The notes: generated by a model not told the origin, from the letters alone. A stretch of DNA of 64,000 bases from Proteus cibi (GCF_003144405.1 NZ_PENW01000016.1:1-64000), one strand, 5' to 3'; positions 17,137 through 27,282 are shown, counted from the first letter of the stretch. Program-made: numbers and translations.

Positions 17137-17787
17137 TCAGGCATCATTGTGAGAAGGTAATAAGATCACATCATCAGCATGCTTTATTTCATTTTGATCG
17201 TGAGTTACCCATAACACGGCGAGATTTTGATCTTTAACATAGTGGTGAATAACCTCATTCACTTTTGTTTTGTTATCTTCATCTAATGCACTTGTAATCT
17301 CATCAAGTAATAAGATTTTTGGCATAAACTGTAGATTTCTTATCAGTGAAATACGCTGCTTTTCACCGCCAGAAAGTTCATTAATGCCTTTTTTCATAAT
17401 TGATTCAGGTAAACAAAAATAATCCAAATCATGTGTCAGTTTTTTATCATCAACTGAGCATTTTCGTAAGAAATAAGGAAATTTAAGATTATCGTAAACA
17501 GTTTCACCAAATAACATAGGCGTTTGAGTGCAATAAGAAACTTGTTGACGATATTCTTCGGGGGACAACGTTAAATAGTCTTTATTTTCAAAGAAAATGG
17601 AACCCTTGGTGGGTGATAGTAGAGATGCGACAATCTTGAGTAAGGTGCTTTTACCACAACCTGAAGGACCTGTGATAAGTTTAAATTCAGAAGGTTGAAG
17701 TTCAAAGCTGATGTTATCAAGGATAGTTTTGTCATTGACTCGATAATTTATTTTATCAAGGCGTAAAAGTGCAGTCGTGCTTTCCAT
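17137..17787 (-). CDS. fetA: Iron export ABC transporter ATP-binding protein FetA (YbbL)
   Basis: A 216-residue ABC ATPase. Walker A GPSGCGKST, Q-loop in SYCTQTP, signature LSGGEKQR and Walker B ILLLDEITSALDE are all present, matching E. coli FetA. It energises the FetB permease for iron efflux. I start it at the ATG at 17787: it yields the family N-terminus, while the longer frame from 17823 begins inside a Fur-box-like sequence. Confidence 0.94.
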   Translation of the reverse strand: MESTTALLRLDKINYRVNDKTILDNISFELQPSEFKLITGPSGCGKSTLLKIVASLLSPTKGSIFFENKDYLTLSPEEYRQQVSYCTQTPMLFGETVYDNLKFPYFLRKCSVDDKKLTHDLDYFCLPESIMKKGINELSGGEKQRISLIRNLQFMPKILLLDEITSALDEDNKTKVNEVIHHYVKDQNLAVLWVTHDQNEIKHADDVILLPSHNDA

Positions 17788-17808
17788 TCTTATCCCAAAC
17801 TTAAAAGA

Positions 17809-17827
17809 GAGAATAATTATCATTATA
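17809..17827 (-). promoter_or_regulatory. Fur box upstream of fetAB
   Basis: GAGAATAATTATCATTATA matches the 19-bp consensus GATAATGATAATCATTATC at 15 of 19 positions. It lies about 22 nt upstream of the chosen fetA start. Iron-Fur control of an iron exporter is inferred. Confidence 0.6.
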
Positions 17828-17999
17828 TAGAATTAACGATATCAAGATCCTGCTTTAAATCAGTTAGTAAGCAAAATTATTACTATTTTAGTATAGGATA
17901 ATAAGAATGTGACCCAATAAAAAAGAAAATTATTTTTCTCGATTGATTAAAAATACCAAGTAAGAACAATAAACTTAAAATAATAGATAAGCCGTTAAA

Positions 18000-18932
18000 T
18001 CACGTTTTGGACTGTTGTTCATATTGAGAGTACCAATGCTGTATATCATTGATTATTTCATTTATTAAACGCTCACCTTGTTCATTATAAAACCCATGAT
18101 CTAACTTATCGTATTTAATAAATTTCACATTAGGCTGGTTGATATCTTGGCTTAGTTGATAAAATGCATCGACATTGACATTGGTGTCATTAAGTGTCTG
18201 AATAATTAATACTGGGGTGTGTTGATTGCTTTTAATGACTTTAAGTAAATCGATAGCAAAAAATTGTTGCCACCATATTTTACTGTGTTCGCTTATAAAT
18301 TGTTCATCATCTATTTGATTATTTTTTATTGCGTCAGCAAATTGCTGAAAGCCATTCAGCGCGTCTTCAACATGTTCCTTTGGCGTGGTATGACGGATAT
18401 TATAAAGAACGTCATCAAGAAAAAAACGCCCCCCGCCATTCAGAGCAATAGCCGCTTTAATATCATTGCGCTTAGTTACGACTAAATGCACCATTGTAGC
18501 GCCTTCACTTCCACCAATTAAAATAATATTCGGATATCGTGAGGATAGTATATTTAACACAGCCTCATAATCTTCGGTACGTTGTTTGGGATTATCATGA
18601 CGCTTATAGCTTTTAGGGCAATCAACACGTTCATCATCATATTGTGAATAAGGTAATTGGGCGGTAATACCGTATTTTTCCACCATTAAAACATCACTAT
18701 TTGGTAACCATTGACCAAAGGTTTCTTGGATAAACATGTTGTTTTTAATGCTGTTACAGTCAGAGCCTTGCATTAATACTAATAGAGTTTGATTTTTTTT
18801 AGCTCGTTCATCTAAGTAATAGCTAATTTCACTCCCATCTTTTCGTGGAAGTAGATGTGTCGATATTGCTGCATAACTTGCAAAAGAGGGAAGCAAAAAA
18901 GTAGAGAGTAAAAATAGAAGTGAAATACGCAT
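18000..18932 (-). CDS. Exported alpha/beta hydrolase
   Basis: A 310-residue precursor with a signal peptide (MRISLLFLLSTFLLPSFASYA). The fold is alpha/beta hydrolase: an oxyanion-side strand LLVLMQGSDC, nucleophile elbow ILIGGSEGATMVH (Ser of GGSEG), acid in IIQTLNDTNVNVDAF and catalytic His in YDKLDHGFYNEQG. Dienelactone-hydrolase or acyl-hydrolase-like; substrate unknown, location probably periplasm. It stands alone between fetAB and the Rob-like gene; upstream of fetA there is only AT-rich spacing. Confidence 0.82.
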   Translation of the reverse strand: MRISLLFLLSTFLLPSFASYAAISTHLLPRKDGSEISYYLDERAKKNQTLLVLMQGSDCNSIKNNMFIQETFGQWLPNSDVLMVEKYGITAQLPYSQYDDERVDCPKSYKRHDNPKQRTEDYEAVLNILSSRYPNIILIGGSEGATMVHLVVTKRNDIKAAIALNGGGRFFLDDVLYNIRHTTPKEHVEDALNGFQQFADAIKNNQIDDEQFISEHSKIWWQQFFAIDLLKVIKSNQHTPVLIIQTLNDTNVNVDAFYQLSQDINQPNVKFIKYDKLDHGFYNEQGERLINEIINDIQHWYSQYEQQSKT

Positions 18933-19113
18933 GATTACCTTATTTGTTTTTGTAGGGAGGAAATACGAAATTTTATTTTAATAATAAGTAAACAGCTAAT
19001 TTAGTGAATAATGGTACAAAAAAAGTGATGAAAAACTTATCGTATAGATAGCCACTATGAAATTAATCTACTCTTAATAAAATAGCCTGAAAATTCAAGC
19101 TATTTGAGGATCA

Positions 19114-20028
19114 TTAATGAATAGGAACGAAATAATCAATCTCTAAGGTTTTTGGCAATTCCATTAAATCAGCATCAGTTTCTATACTGACATATCTTTC
19201 AATATCAGCCCCTAAACGACGACATAAACCTAATGCGGGTAGGGTATAAAAATAAATTTTCATCGCAAATTGTTTATATTCTTCCAGGGTTCCTTTAAAT
19301 TGGAATCTGACATAACGTCCTGCCTCAATCACTCTTTTTCTAAAACCGCTGGTTTTTGTAAAATGATCTAAGCTATTTAACCCAATTTCATAATCAATCT
19401 GGATTTTATTTTTACGTAATGTGTTTGGTTGATATGAGATAAGCACGGTACTTTCTGTAAAGTTTTTATCTGTATACAGTAAAAAATCATTCCAAAATTG
19501 GTGGCGAATATCTTCGTGCAATTTGCCGATATCTTCGATAGAGCAAAAATATTGATATTGCATGCCGTAAACATAACTTTCAGGTAATTCCATAATTTTA
19601 GGGATCGGCAAATCAACAACATCAAAATTGATTGGCGGTTGAAAATTATTACCACAAAGATTATCAAGTTTACGGTATTCCGTAGGTGTTACACCAAACG
19701 TGGCTTTAAAACGACGTGTAAATGATTGCTGAGAATCAAACTGATAACGCAATGCTACCGTCAGAATAGGCAATTTAGTTAAACGTAATTCTGTCGCTGC
19801 TTTTGTTAAGCGTCTTCCTCGAATATACGAAGCAAGTGTTAACCCTGTTGCTTGTTTAAATACACGTTGTAAGTGCCATTTGGTATAACCAGAACGGATC
19901 GCAACATCATCAAGTAGCAACGGTTTTTCCAGATTCACCTCAATCCAGAGAAGAAGTTCTTTGATAATTTCTATATTGAAGGTGGATAAGGTATTTGAGG
20001 GGGTAAGCCCATTGTACTGAGATGACAT
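19114..20028 (-). CDS. Rob-like AraC/XylS-family regulator with GyrI-like C-terminal domain
   Basis: A 304-residue protein. The N-terminal ~120 residues form the double helix-turn-helix of MarA/SoxS/Rob (SGYTKWHLQRVFKQATGLTL, YQFDSQQSFTRRFKATFGVTP), clearly aligning with E. coli Rob. The C-terminal ~180 residues are a GyrI-like small-molecule-binding domain, as in Rob (EAGRYVRFQFKGTLEEYKQF). Rob-type proteins activate efflux and stress genes. It is divergent from a TetR gene, with a palindromic operator between, so it could be a multidrug-response activator under TetR control (inference). Whether it is the true Rob orthologue or a paralogue is undecided, so no symbol is given. Confidence 0.85.
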   Translation of the reverse strand: MSSQYNGLTPSNTLSTFNIEIIKELLLWIEVNLEKPLLLDDVAIRSGYTKWHLQRVFKQATGLTLASYIRGRRLTKAATELRLTKLPILTVALRYQFDSQQSFTRRFKATFGVTPTEYRKLDNLCGNNFQPPINFDVVDLPIPKIMELPESYVYGMQYQYFCSIEDIGKLHEDIRHQFWNDFLLYTDKNFTESTVLISYQPNTLRKNKIQIDYEIGLNSLDHFTKTSGFRKRVIEAGRYVRFQFKGTLEEYKQFAMKIYFYTLPALGLCRRLGADIERYVSIETDADLMELPKTLEIDYFVPIH

Positions 20029-20086
20029 GATAATTTCCTGAAAATATTTTGTTCAGTTTACACGAAACTGATACCCATATATTATT

Positions 20087-20103
20087 ACATACTTATGGTA
20101 TGT
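20087..20103. promoter_or_regulatory. Palindromic operator between the Rob-like and TetR genes
   Basis: ACATAC and GTATGT (20087-20092, 20098-20103) form a perfect inverted repeat with a 5-nt spacer, 16 nt before the TetR start and about 60 nt before the Rob-like start. The half-site resembles the AcrR operator of E. coli. TetR autoregulation is the natural reading. Confidence 0.6.
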
Positions 20104-20118
20104 TTTAAGGGTTTTATC

Positions 20119-20739
20119 ATGAAAATAAAATCACGGCAACAAGAGAATTCAGAGCAAACGCGCACTGCATTACGTGAAGCGGCGCAAGAACTATTTATAA
20201 ATCAGAACTATTGTGATGTTTCTGTTGATGAAATATCACGCCACGCAAGAGTAACCAAAGGCGCTTTTTATCACCACTTTAGTAATAAGAAAGCGTTATT
20301 AAAAGAGTGCTATCTTTTTCAGGTAGATAAAGTTGTCGAAAAATTAGTTCAAATTCCTACCTATGATGATCAATGGCAAGAGTTAGAGGCTATTTTTAGT
20401 TTCTGTGTTGATCATATTTATCAGCACAAAGATAAGCTTATTCCCTTACAAGAAATCATTTCCGTTTTAGGTTGGAAAGAGTGGGACGAAATTGATTCAC
20501 AAATTCTTATTCCTCGAATTAAAAAATGTGTAGTTACTCTTTATAATAAACAAGAAATTTGTACTTGTTCTCCTGATATTGTCGTGAATTTAATTTATGG
20601 ATTTGTCACGCATATCGCGATTAATTTAAAGAATGAAACTACATTACCTGAAAATGCCTGTAAGGACTTTAAAACGATATTTTCTGATTTCTTGCTGGGA
20701 ATAAAACAATCTTCAATAAATGCGAAAGACCCTAAATAG
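20119..20739 (+). CDS. TetR/AcrR-family transcriptional regulator
   Basis: A 206-residue repressor. The N-terminal helix-turn-helix reads TRTALREAAQELFINQNYCD and VTKGAFYHHFSNKKALLKEC, the canonical TetR signature. The C-terminal ligand domain is divergent. Start 20119 is chosen because AAGGG lies 7 nt upstream; the earlier ATG at 20095 overlaps the operator. It probably represses itself and possibly the divergent Rob-like activator. The ligand cannot be predicted. Confidence 0.88.
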   Translation: MKIKSRQQENSEQTRTALREAAQELFINQNYCDVSVDEISRHARVTKGAFYHHFSNKKALLKECYLFQVDKVVEKLVQIPTYDDQWQELEAIFSFCVDHIYQHKDKLIPLQEIISVLGWKEWDEIDSQILIPRIKKCVVTLYNKQEICTCSPDIVVNLIYGFVTHIAINLKNETTLPENACKDFKTIFSDFLLGIKQSSINAKDPK

Positions 20740-20804
20740 CACAAAATAATGATAGATGTGATGTACACTGGATAAAAGTAAATAGAGTAAAGGATCGGAA
20801 TATC

Positions 20805-21281
20805 ATGACAATAGAAGTGCCTAAGAGTCATTTCACAGCAACAGGCATTGTATTCAATGAGCAGGGGCAATTCCTTCTCCATTTACATTCTAAAATAGGG
20901 TGTTGGTTACCACCGGGCGGTCACATAGAAGAAAATGAAGAGCCACAAGATGCAGTATTAAGAGAAATTGAAGAAGAAACCGGTTTATTGTGTGAGTGTC
21001 TTTGCTATCAACCTGAATTTAGTCTTAACCTAAATAACAACGATGTTATTGAGCTTGTAAAACCTCTCGCCATTTTAAAAGAACCCATTCACGATAAAAA
21101 ACAAGGGTTTCATTATCACATCGATATGATTTATCTTTGCAAGCCATTAAAAAATAGCCAATTAACAAATAAATCTTTCCAATGGCTTTCTTTGGAAGAG
21201 ATTAAAAAAATAGAAACCCCATTAAATGTGATAAGACTTATTGAACTAACTAAAAAACTATTAATAGAAAAAATTATTTAA
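20805..21281 (+). CDS. Nudix hydrolase
   Basis: A 158-residue Nudix-fold protein. The Nudix box is complete: GGHIEENEEPQDAVLREIEE followed by ETGL, with the catalytic RExxEE glutamates. It should hydrolyse a nucleoside diphosphate linked to another moiety; substrate unknown. It follows the TetR gene by 65 nt on the same strand and could share its transcript. A strong intrinsic terminator follows. Confidence 0.88.
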   Translation: MTIEVPKSHFTATGIVFNEQGQFLLHLHSKIGCWLPPGGHIEENEEPQDAVLREIEEETGLLCECLCYQPEFSLNLNNNDVIELVKPLAILKEPIHDKKQGFHYHIDMIYLCKPLKNSQLTNKSFQWLSLEEIKKIETPLNVIRLIELTKKLLIEKII

Positions 21282-21323
21282 ATTTCTTAATAAAGCTAAA
21301 TTACTCATAATAAATAAACAATA

Positions 21324-21354
21324 AAAGCGGTTTTTAGAAACCGCTTTATTTTTA
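21324..21354 (+). terminator. Intrinsic terminator after the Nudix gene
   Basis: AAAGCGGTTT (21324-21333) and AAACCGCTTT (21338-21347) form a perfect 10-bp stem followed by ATTTTTA. Confidence 0.85.
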
Positions 21355-21610
21355 TTGGAAACTAAATGCGTTTAAAATTTACTATAAATTAATCTTACAA
21401 TTAAATAAATTAATGTTAATAGGTACATATACCTATCAAAACCCAAGGTAAAAATACACAAATAAAATTACAAAAACTAAAAAATAATTAATAAATTATC
21501 TTTTTCTGAGTAAAATCACCCTCATTACGGGATATTGTATAGTTAATTTTTATTTGCATGGATAAAACAATCGTTTATTTCATAAATGAAAAATGGTTTT
21601 CACTGAACTC

Positions 21611-21638
21611 TAAAGTTTTTCCTCATTATTACCGACAT
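21611..21638 (+). promoter_or_regulatory. Candidate sigma-28 (FliA) promoter of the chemoreceptor gene
   Basis: TAAAGTTT (21611-21618) is identical to the FliA -35 consensus; after 12 nt, ACCGACAT approximates GCCGATAA. The rest of 21355-21797 is AT-rich and carries no gene I can support. Confidence 0.5.
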
Positions 21639-21797
21639 TATAAACAAAGGCAGATCCTACGCGCCTTTATATTCTAATGAATACATTTTAGCCTTATTTT
21701 ATTTACACTAGGGAATATGCTCTTTGTCAGTGAAAGAGTGCATTCTGATATCTTACAAATGTACAGATAAAAAATTCTGTATATTTTGATGGAATAT

Positions 21798-23402
21798 ATG
21801 ACCATGTTTAAAAATATCAGTATAGAAAAGACCGTTAAGGTCATGCTGGCCATTTTATTTGTGTTGATTATGAGCATTATTTATTTTAGTTATGATGCTT
21901 CCACTCGATCTTATAATAATTTCGTTTCATCAAATAGCCTAAGCCAGCAAATGTTACTAATGGGCAAAGCGCGATATCAAATGGCTGTGATCAGGGCAAA
22001 TATTAATGGATTAGATGGACAATTACGCGTTAATGAAAAACCTTCAGCCAAATATTTTCACCAAACTGCAGAATATATTGAAATAACCCGTGAAGAGATC
22101 CACCGTTGGTCAGACACAGAAAAATTGACCTTAGAAGGGCGGGAATTAGCGGATGATATGACAAAACGTTTTGATGAACTGCTTGATATCTTCACTGGCG
22201 CGCTAGATAGACTGCGTAAAGGTGAGCTAACAACACACTCGGCAAGTGTTAAAATGGATGAGCTAAATGATATCACTATGCAATATTATGCTGTTGCTAA
22301 TGGTATTGAGAATAGCTACATCGATATTGCAAAAACATCTCAAGAACGTTTAATGCTGGTGTCAATTACGACGGGCATTATTGTTATTCTTTTATTTATT
22401 ATTATATTGCGTTGGTTCTCCCATACTTTTATTGGCAACATCAGAATATTAATCAATATCTTTAGTAAAATGAGCCAAGGCGATTTAAGTATGCGTGTCG
22501 AGAATCACGGTACTAATGAATTTGGTAAGTTATTCAATGAAATGAATAATATGAAGAATTCATTAAGTCATATGATATCTTCCGTGAAAAATGCCGTTAA
22601 TACTATCAGTGTGAGTGCAAGCGAAATTGCGACAGGAAATACCGATTTATCTTCTCGTACTGAAGAGCAGGCGAGTGCATTACAAGAAACTGTTGCGAGT
22701 ATGGAGCAAATTAAAACAACCGTGGAGAAAAATGCGGATAACTCACGTGAAGCAAGCAAATTAGCACTAACAGCAACGGCATCTGCTCAAAATGGCGAAA
22801 ATGTGATGGATAGCGTGGTAGAAACCATGTCTTCAATCTCTGAAAGTGCGAAGAAAATCGCAGATATCAATGACATTATTAACAGTATTGCCAATCAAAC
22901 AAATATTTTGTCATTAAATGCAGCCGTGGAAGCCGCAAGAGCAGGAGAGCAAGGTAGAGGGTTTACTGTCGTTGCATCTGAAGTGCGCAGTTTAGCCAGT
23001 CGTAGTGCGGAAGCCGCAAAAGAGATTAATGATTTGATTACGCACTCTGTTAATAAAGTGCATGTTGGTTCTCAGCAAGTTGCTCAAGCTGGACGTTCAA
23101 TGTCAGAGATCGTTACAACCATTAATCAGGTAAATGACTTTATGCAGCAGATTGCTCTTGCCTCTAATGAACAAAGCATGGGTATTAACCAAATCGCATT
23201 GGCTGTCAGTGAAATGGATACCGTTACTCAGCAAAATGCGGCATTGGTTGAAGAATCAGCGGCTATCACAGCGAATATGGATGATGAAGCTCATCAATTA
23301 GCTAAATTGGTTTCACAATTTAAAGTCGATGAAGAGAAAGAAACTTTTTCACGCTTTGCTCCAACGCAGTCAACAGAAGCTATTGATACTCAAGAAAAAT
23401 AA
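21798..23402 (+). CDS. Methyl-accepting chemotaxis protein
   Basis: A transmembrane chemoreceptor of about 534 residues. TM1 is near the N-terminus ([16 protein letters not shown]), then a periplasmic four-helix-bundle ligand domain (~35-185), TM2 ([18 protein letters not shown]), a HAMP domain and the cytoplasmic signalling hairpin with tip [20 protein letters not shown]. Methylation-helix glutamates flank the tip. It ends IDTQEK and lacks the NWETF-type CheR/CheB tether, so it may be a low-abundance-type receptor. Start codons at 21789, 21798 and 21804 are all possible. The ligand is unknown. Confidence 0.93.
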   Translation: MTMFKNISIEKTVKVMLAILFVLIMSIIYFSYDASTRSYNNFVSSNSLSQQMLLMGKARYQMAVIRANINGLDGQLRVNEKPSAKYFHQTAEYIEITREEIHRWSDTEKLTLEGRELADDMTKRFDELLDIFTGALDRLRKGELTTHSASVKMDELNDITMQYYAVANGIENSYIDIAKTSQERLMLVSITTGIIVILLFIIILRWFSHTFIGNIRILINIFSKMSQGDLSMRVENHGTNEFGKLFNEMNNMKNSLSHMISSVKNAVNTISVSASEIATGNTDLSSRTEEQASALQETVASMEQIKTTVEKNADNSREASKLALTATASAQNGENVMDSVVETMSSISESAKKIADINDIINSIANQTNILSLNAAVEAARAGEQGRGFTVVASEVRSLASRSAEAAKEINDLITHSVNKVHVGSQQVAQAGRSMSEIVTTINQVNDFMQQIALASNEQSMGINQIALAVSEMDTVTQQNAALVEESAAITANMDDEAHQLAKLVSQFKVDEEKETFSRFAPTQSTEAIDTQEK

Positions 23403-23427
23403 GTATCTGATCAATAATACATAAAAT

Positions 23428-23472
23428 AAGTCCCCTTGGTTCAGTTCATTTATGACGAAGGGGACTTTTTAT
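23428..23472 (+). terminator. Intrinsic terminator after the chemoreceptor gene
   Basis: AAGTCCCCTT (23428-23437) and AAGGGGACTT (23458-23467) pair, then TTTATT. Confidence 0.8.
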
Positions 23473-23497
23473 TTACCTTTATTCTTAACGCACAGAA

Positions 23498-24496
23498 TTA
23501 AGCTTTTATCTGATTAGCACACTCGTTACCGGAGGCAACATCTTTAATATTATGCAATGTTGTTTCACTAATACTAATTAATGCTTCCTCTGTTAAGAAA
23601 GCTTGGTGTCCTGTGAACAACACGTTATGACAAGAAGAAAGACGACGGAAAATATCATCTTGAATAACGTCATTTGATTTATCTTCAAAGAAAAGATCGC
23701 GCTCATTTTCATAAACGTCCATGCCCAGAGCACCAATTTTGCCTTGTTTTAGTGCATTAATGGCAGCCGCAGAATCCACTAAAGCACCGCGACTGGTATT
23801 AATAATCATCACACCATCTTTCATTTGTGCAAAAGCCGCTTCATTTAATAGATGATGATTATCTGCAGTTAATGGGCAGTGTAATGAAATGACGTTAGAA
23901 TTTGCATAGAGTGTCGCCAGATCGACATATTCGGCACCCAAATCAAGTACGGCTTGATTTGGATAAGGATCATAAGCAAGTAATTTCATGCCAAAGCCTT
24001 TTAATATGCGTAATGTCGCTAATCCTATTTTACCTGTACCAATGATACCCGCAGTACGATTATGCATATTAAAGCCAGTTAAGCCTTCTAATGAGAAGTT
24101 AGCATCACGAGTACGTTGATAGGCTCTGTGTATACGACGATTAAGTGACAGCATCATACCAACAGCATGTTCTGCAATCGCTTCTGGCGAGTAAGCTGGC
24201 ACACGGACAACAGTTATGCCTAATTCAGCGGCGGCTTCTAAATCGACGTTATTGAATCCTGCACAGCGTAATGCGAGGATACGTATATTCAGGCTAGCAA
24301 GCTCTTGTAAAACCGCACGATTTGCATCGTCATTGACGAAAATACAGACAGCATCAGCGCCAACGGCATTTTTTGCTGTTTGTTCTGTCAAATTAAAATC
24401 GAAATATTCAATATCATAATGATAACCATTATGTTGATTAACCCATTCCATGTGTTTACGATCATAATGTTTAGTACTATAGGAAACGATTTTCAT
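23498..24496 (-). CDS. ldhA: Fermentative D-lactate dehydrogenase LdhA
   Basis: A 332-residue D-2-hydroxyacid dehydrogenase. NAD-binding motif GIIGTGKIGLATLRI, catalytic Arg in NTSRGALVD, Glu in MDVYENERDLFF and catalytic His in FTGHQAFLTEEA. Strong full-length match to E. coli LdhA, which reduces pyruvate to D-lactate in anaerobic fermentation. The ATG at 24496 gives the E. coli-like N-terminus (MKIVSYSTKHYD); the longer frame adds 17 unsupported residues. Divergent from ydbH, as in E. coli. Confidence 0.96.
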   Translation of the reverse strand: MKIVSYSTKHYDRKHMEWVNQHNGYHYDIEYFDFNLTEQTAKNAVGADAVCIFVNDDANRAVLQELASLNIRILALRCAGFNNVDLEAAAELGITVVRVPAYSPEAIAEHAVGMMLSLNRRIHRAYQRTRDANFSLEGLTGFNMHNRTAGIIGTGKIGLATLRILKGFGMKLLAYDPYPNQAVLDLGAEYVDLATLYANSNVISLHCPLTADNHHLLNEAAFAQMKDGVMIINTSRGALVDSAAAINALKQGKIGALGMDVYENERDLFFEDKSNDVIQDDIFRRLSSCHNVLFTGHQAFLTEEALISISETTLHNIKDVASGNECANQIKA

Positions 24497-24645
24497 CCAG
24501 TCTTCTCTACTCTCGATTAAATTTTTATTCAGAGGCTGGAAAAACAAGAATTATCCAGCCCCAATATGAAAGAAATTAATACTATCATTATAAACAATTT
24601 AACGAGGTAAGTGGATGATTCAGGTTTGTTTAAAAGGAATATGAT

Positions 24646-27282
24646 GTGTTGTTAAGAAAAACAATCAAATGGACAGGGACGATACTACTAGGTACAGGCC
24701 TAATAGGCACTGCTTTATGGGTGTCTATTCCTCGGTGGTTGCCTGTTGTTGCTCATTATTACTTACCTGAAGGTGTAACGCTCTCTTTATCACAGCCTAA
24801 GTTACAGCGCATGGGCGTTTCAATTGAAAATATCGCATTAAAGACAGGGAACTGCACTTTAGCTAATCTTGATAACTTCGTTTTCTCTTATAAAAAAGAG
24901 CAAATTGATAAACTTCAATTTAATAGTCAGCAACTTGCCATTGATGAACAATGTTTTTCAATGATGCCTACAAATAAGCAAGCGGAAACGGCAACTGTTC
25001 CGCTTGAGATAAATTCACTACTAACCTCAATACCTCATTTATCTGTCAATATCGACAATGTGCTCTTAAAAGACAATGCCCGCTACCAAGGTGCATTACA
25101 ACTAAGAACAGAAAACAATGGGCGATTAATCACTTATCAAGGAAAAAATGCTCAGCTAGGTCTTTTGATTAAAGATAATCAGTGGCTTGAGATTAAACAA
25201 TTTAAAGTGAATTTACCTGATGACAATAATATTGAACTTGCCGCTGAAATAGCGCTTCCTCTGGATATTGCATCATTACCTGAAAAAGGCACCATCGATG
25301 CCACATTATTAACTTCTCATTATGCTCATCCTTTAGTTTTTATTCTTGAATGGGTAGGAAAATCTGGCACTATTTCAATTGCTGAACAAGGTGGTGGTCA
25401 CGCATTAGCTTTATTACCCTGGACAGTTACATCTGAAACTATTGTCATTGAGCAAGGTCGTTGGGAATGGTTTGGATTAGATCAACCTTTGCGAGGCGGT
25501 GTAAATATTAATATTGCACAATGGCAAAAAGGATTGACGGATTTAAGATTAACTGCACGATTAAACGTGATGACAGAAGGGAAAGCGGGGAAAGGAAATT
25601 TAGTAATATCGATCCCTGAAACGGCAGTAAATTGGTTAGATGCTCAAATACCGATTCAAATCACCGGTGTTGTGAATAAAGAATTAATGCAAGCTAATGC
25701 GCAACTACCTGTGAAAGTCACGGGCATGTTGACAGATCCTACTGTTGAATTTCAATCCGGTTCTTTGTTTCGTTTTAAAGGACCTGTCACTGAAACGCTT
25801 ACTGTCACAGATGCGCGTTTACCTTTAGCCGGAACCACACTTTCATCAAAAGGTTTTAATGGGCGTTTAAATGCAATCGTTGTTGCTCAAGATAGTATCT
25901 GGGGAGATTACCGCGTTCATTTTCAAGGTAAAGCGATTGATTTTTTACCTGATAATGGGACTTGGCAATGGCGCTATTGGGGAAATGGGAATTTACTGCC
26001 ATTAAAAGCGCGTTGGGATATTGCAGGAACAGGTTATTGGGTTGATCACTTAGTGAGTTTTGAAAAACTCAATACAGGTTTTGATGTTTTAAAATATCAA
26101 CATACTACGATGACGGCACCTCGATTATCGTTAGAAAGTCCTTTTCGTTGGATAAGAGATGAGAAAAATCCAGTTTTTACTGGAAAATTAAAATTAACCA
26201 GTCAACGTATTGATTTTCCTGCGGGGGGGTTTTTAGATAAGACCGATTTTATTGCTACTATCCGAGGTGAATCACCGTTTAATTTTAATGTAAAAGGCGA
26301 ATTAAGTGCTAAACCGAATATCGGGCCTATTGCAATAAATACGCGTTGGGATGGTGCTAGATTAAGAGGGCAAATGCGTTGGCCTTCACAACCTATTAAT
26401 GTTTTTCAATCGCTCTTGCCAGAAGATTTAGGGATCACTCTTGATAAAGGTGAACTCTACACTCAAGCAGACTTTTCTATTGCACCAGAACAAGGATTAA
26501 TTGCTGGTGGGCACTTAGTTGTCAAACAAGGTGGAATGTGGCTTAAAGATGGTGTTTTAGAAGGATTAGATTTTATCTTACCTTGGCGTTTAAATGGGGA
26601 TGAGTGGCAATTAGGGGTTAAACAGCCCGTACAGTTACGGATAAAACGAGTTAATAATCTTTTTGAAATGACCGATATTACTGCAGATCTGCAAGGTTTT
26701 TATCCAGCCACTGAAAGTAAGCCATTAGTCTTATCTAACGTTAATGTCGCCATGCTGGATGGAACACTATCGTTAGCAAAATTAGCAATACCACAACATG
26801 ATGCAGCAATTATTTCTATTGATAACATTCAATTAAGTCATCTATTTACTTTATTAAAAGTGACGCAATTTGCAGCATCAGGTAAGGTTAGTGGTGAATT
26901 TCCATTTTTTATTAACAATAATCAATGGATTATTAAAGATGGTTGGTTGGCTAATTCATCTTATTTAACCTTAAGGCTTGATAAAGATTTTGTTGATTCG
27001 ATTGATGATAATAATATGTCCGCAGGTATTGCTATGGCATGGCTGCGTTATCTAGAGATCAGTCGCTCTTGGACTCGCGTTAATTTAAGTAACTTAGGTG
27101 AATTAGTATTAGAGGCCGAAATTCATGGAACGAATCCACTAGAAGATAAACATCGACAAGTTAAATTCAATTATCGACATGAAGAAAATGTCTTCCAATT
27201 ATGGCGAAGTTTACGATTTGGTTCACAATTGGAAGAGTGGTTAGAAAAAAGCTTATCAGATTTAGGGAGTGAGTCAGAGTGA
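24646..27282 (+). CDS. ydbH: Intermembrane phospholipid transport protein YdbH (AsmA-like)
   Basis: An 878-residue protein anchored by one N-terminal transmembrane helix (TGTILLGTGLIGTALWVSI), followed by a long periplasmic beta-rich domain. E. coli YdbH, together with TamB and YhdP, is an AsmA-like bridge moving phospholipids to the outer membrane. The GTG start at 24646 is supported by AAAAGGA seven nt upstream; the ATG at 24641 is out of frame and stops at once. ynbE and ydbL follow immediately, and the trio is conserved in E. coli next to ldhA. Confidence 0.93.
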   Translation: MLLRKTIKWTGTILLGTGLIGTALWVSIPRWLPVVAHYYLPEGVTLSLSQPKLQRMGVSIENIALKTGNCTLANLDNFVFSYKKEQIDKLQFNSQQLAIDEQCFSMMPTNKQAETATVPLEINSLLTSIPHLSVNIDNVLLKDNARYQGALQLRTENNGRLITYQGKNAQLGLLIKDNQWLEIKQFKVNLPDDNNIELAAEIALPLDIASLPEKGTIDATLLTSHYAHPLVFILEWVGKSGTISIAEQGGGHALALLPWTVTSETIVIEQGRWEWFGLDQPLRGGVNINIAQWQKGLTDLRLTARLNVMTEGKAGKGNLVISIPETAVNWLDAQIPIQITGVVNKELMQANAQLPVKVTGMLTDPTVEFQSGSLFRFKGPVTETLTVTDARLPLAGTTLSSKGFNGRLNAIVVAQDSIWGDYRVHFQGKAIDFLPDNGTWQWRYWGNGNLLPLKARWDIAGTGYWVDHLVSFEKLNTGFDVLKYQHTTMTAPRLSLESPFRWIRDEKNPVFTGKLKLTSQRIDFPAGGFLDKTDFIATIRGESPFNFNVKGELSAKPNIGPIAINTRWDGARLRGQMRWPSQPINVFQSLLPEDLGITLDKGELYTQADFSIAPEQGLIAGGHLVVKQGGMWLKDGVLEGLDFILPWRLNGDEWQLGVKQPVQLRIKRVNNLFEMTDITADLQGFYPATESKPLVLSNVNVAMLDGTLSLAKLAIPQHDAAIISIDNIQLSHLFTLLKVTQFAASGKVSGEFPFFINNNQWIIKDGWLANSSYLTLRLDKDFVDSIDDNNMSAGIAMAWLRYLEISRSWTRVNLSNLGELVLEAEIHGTNPLEDKHRQVKFNYRHEENVFQLWRSLRFGSQLEEWLEKSLSDLGSESE

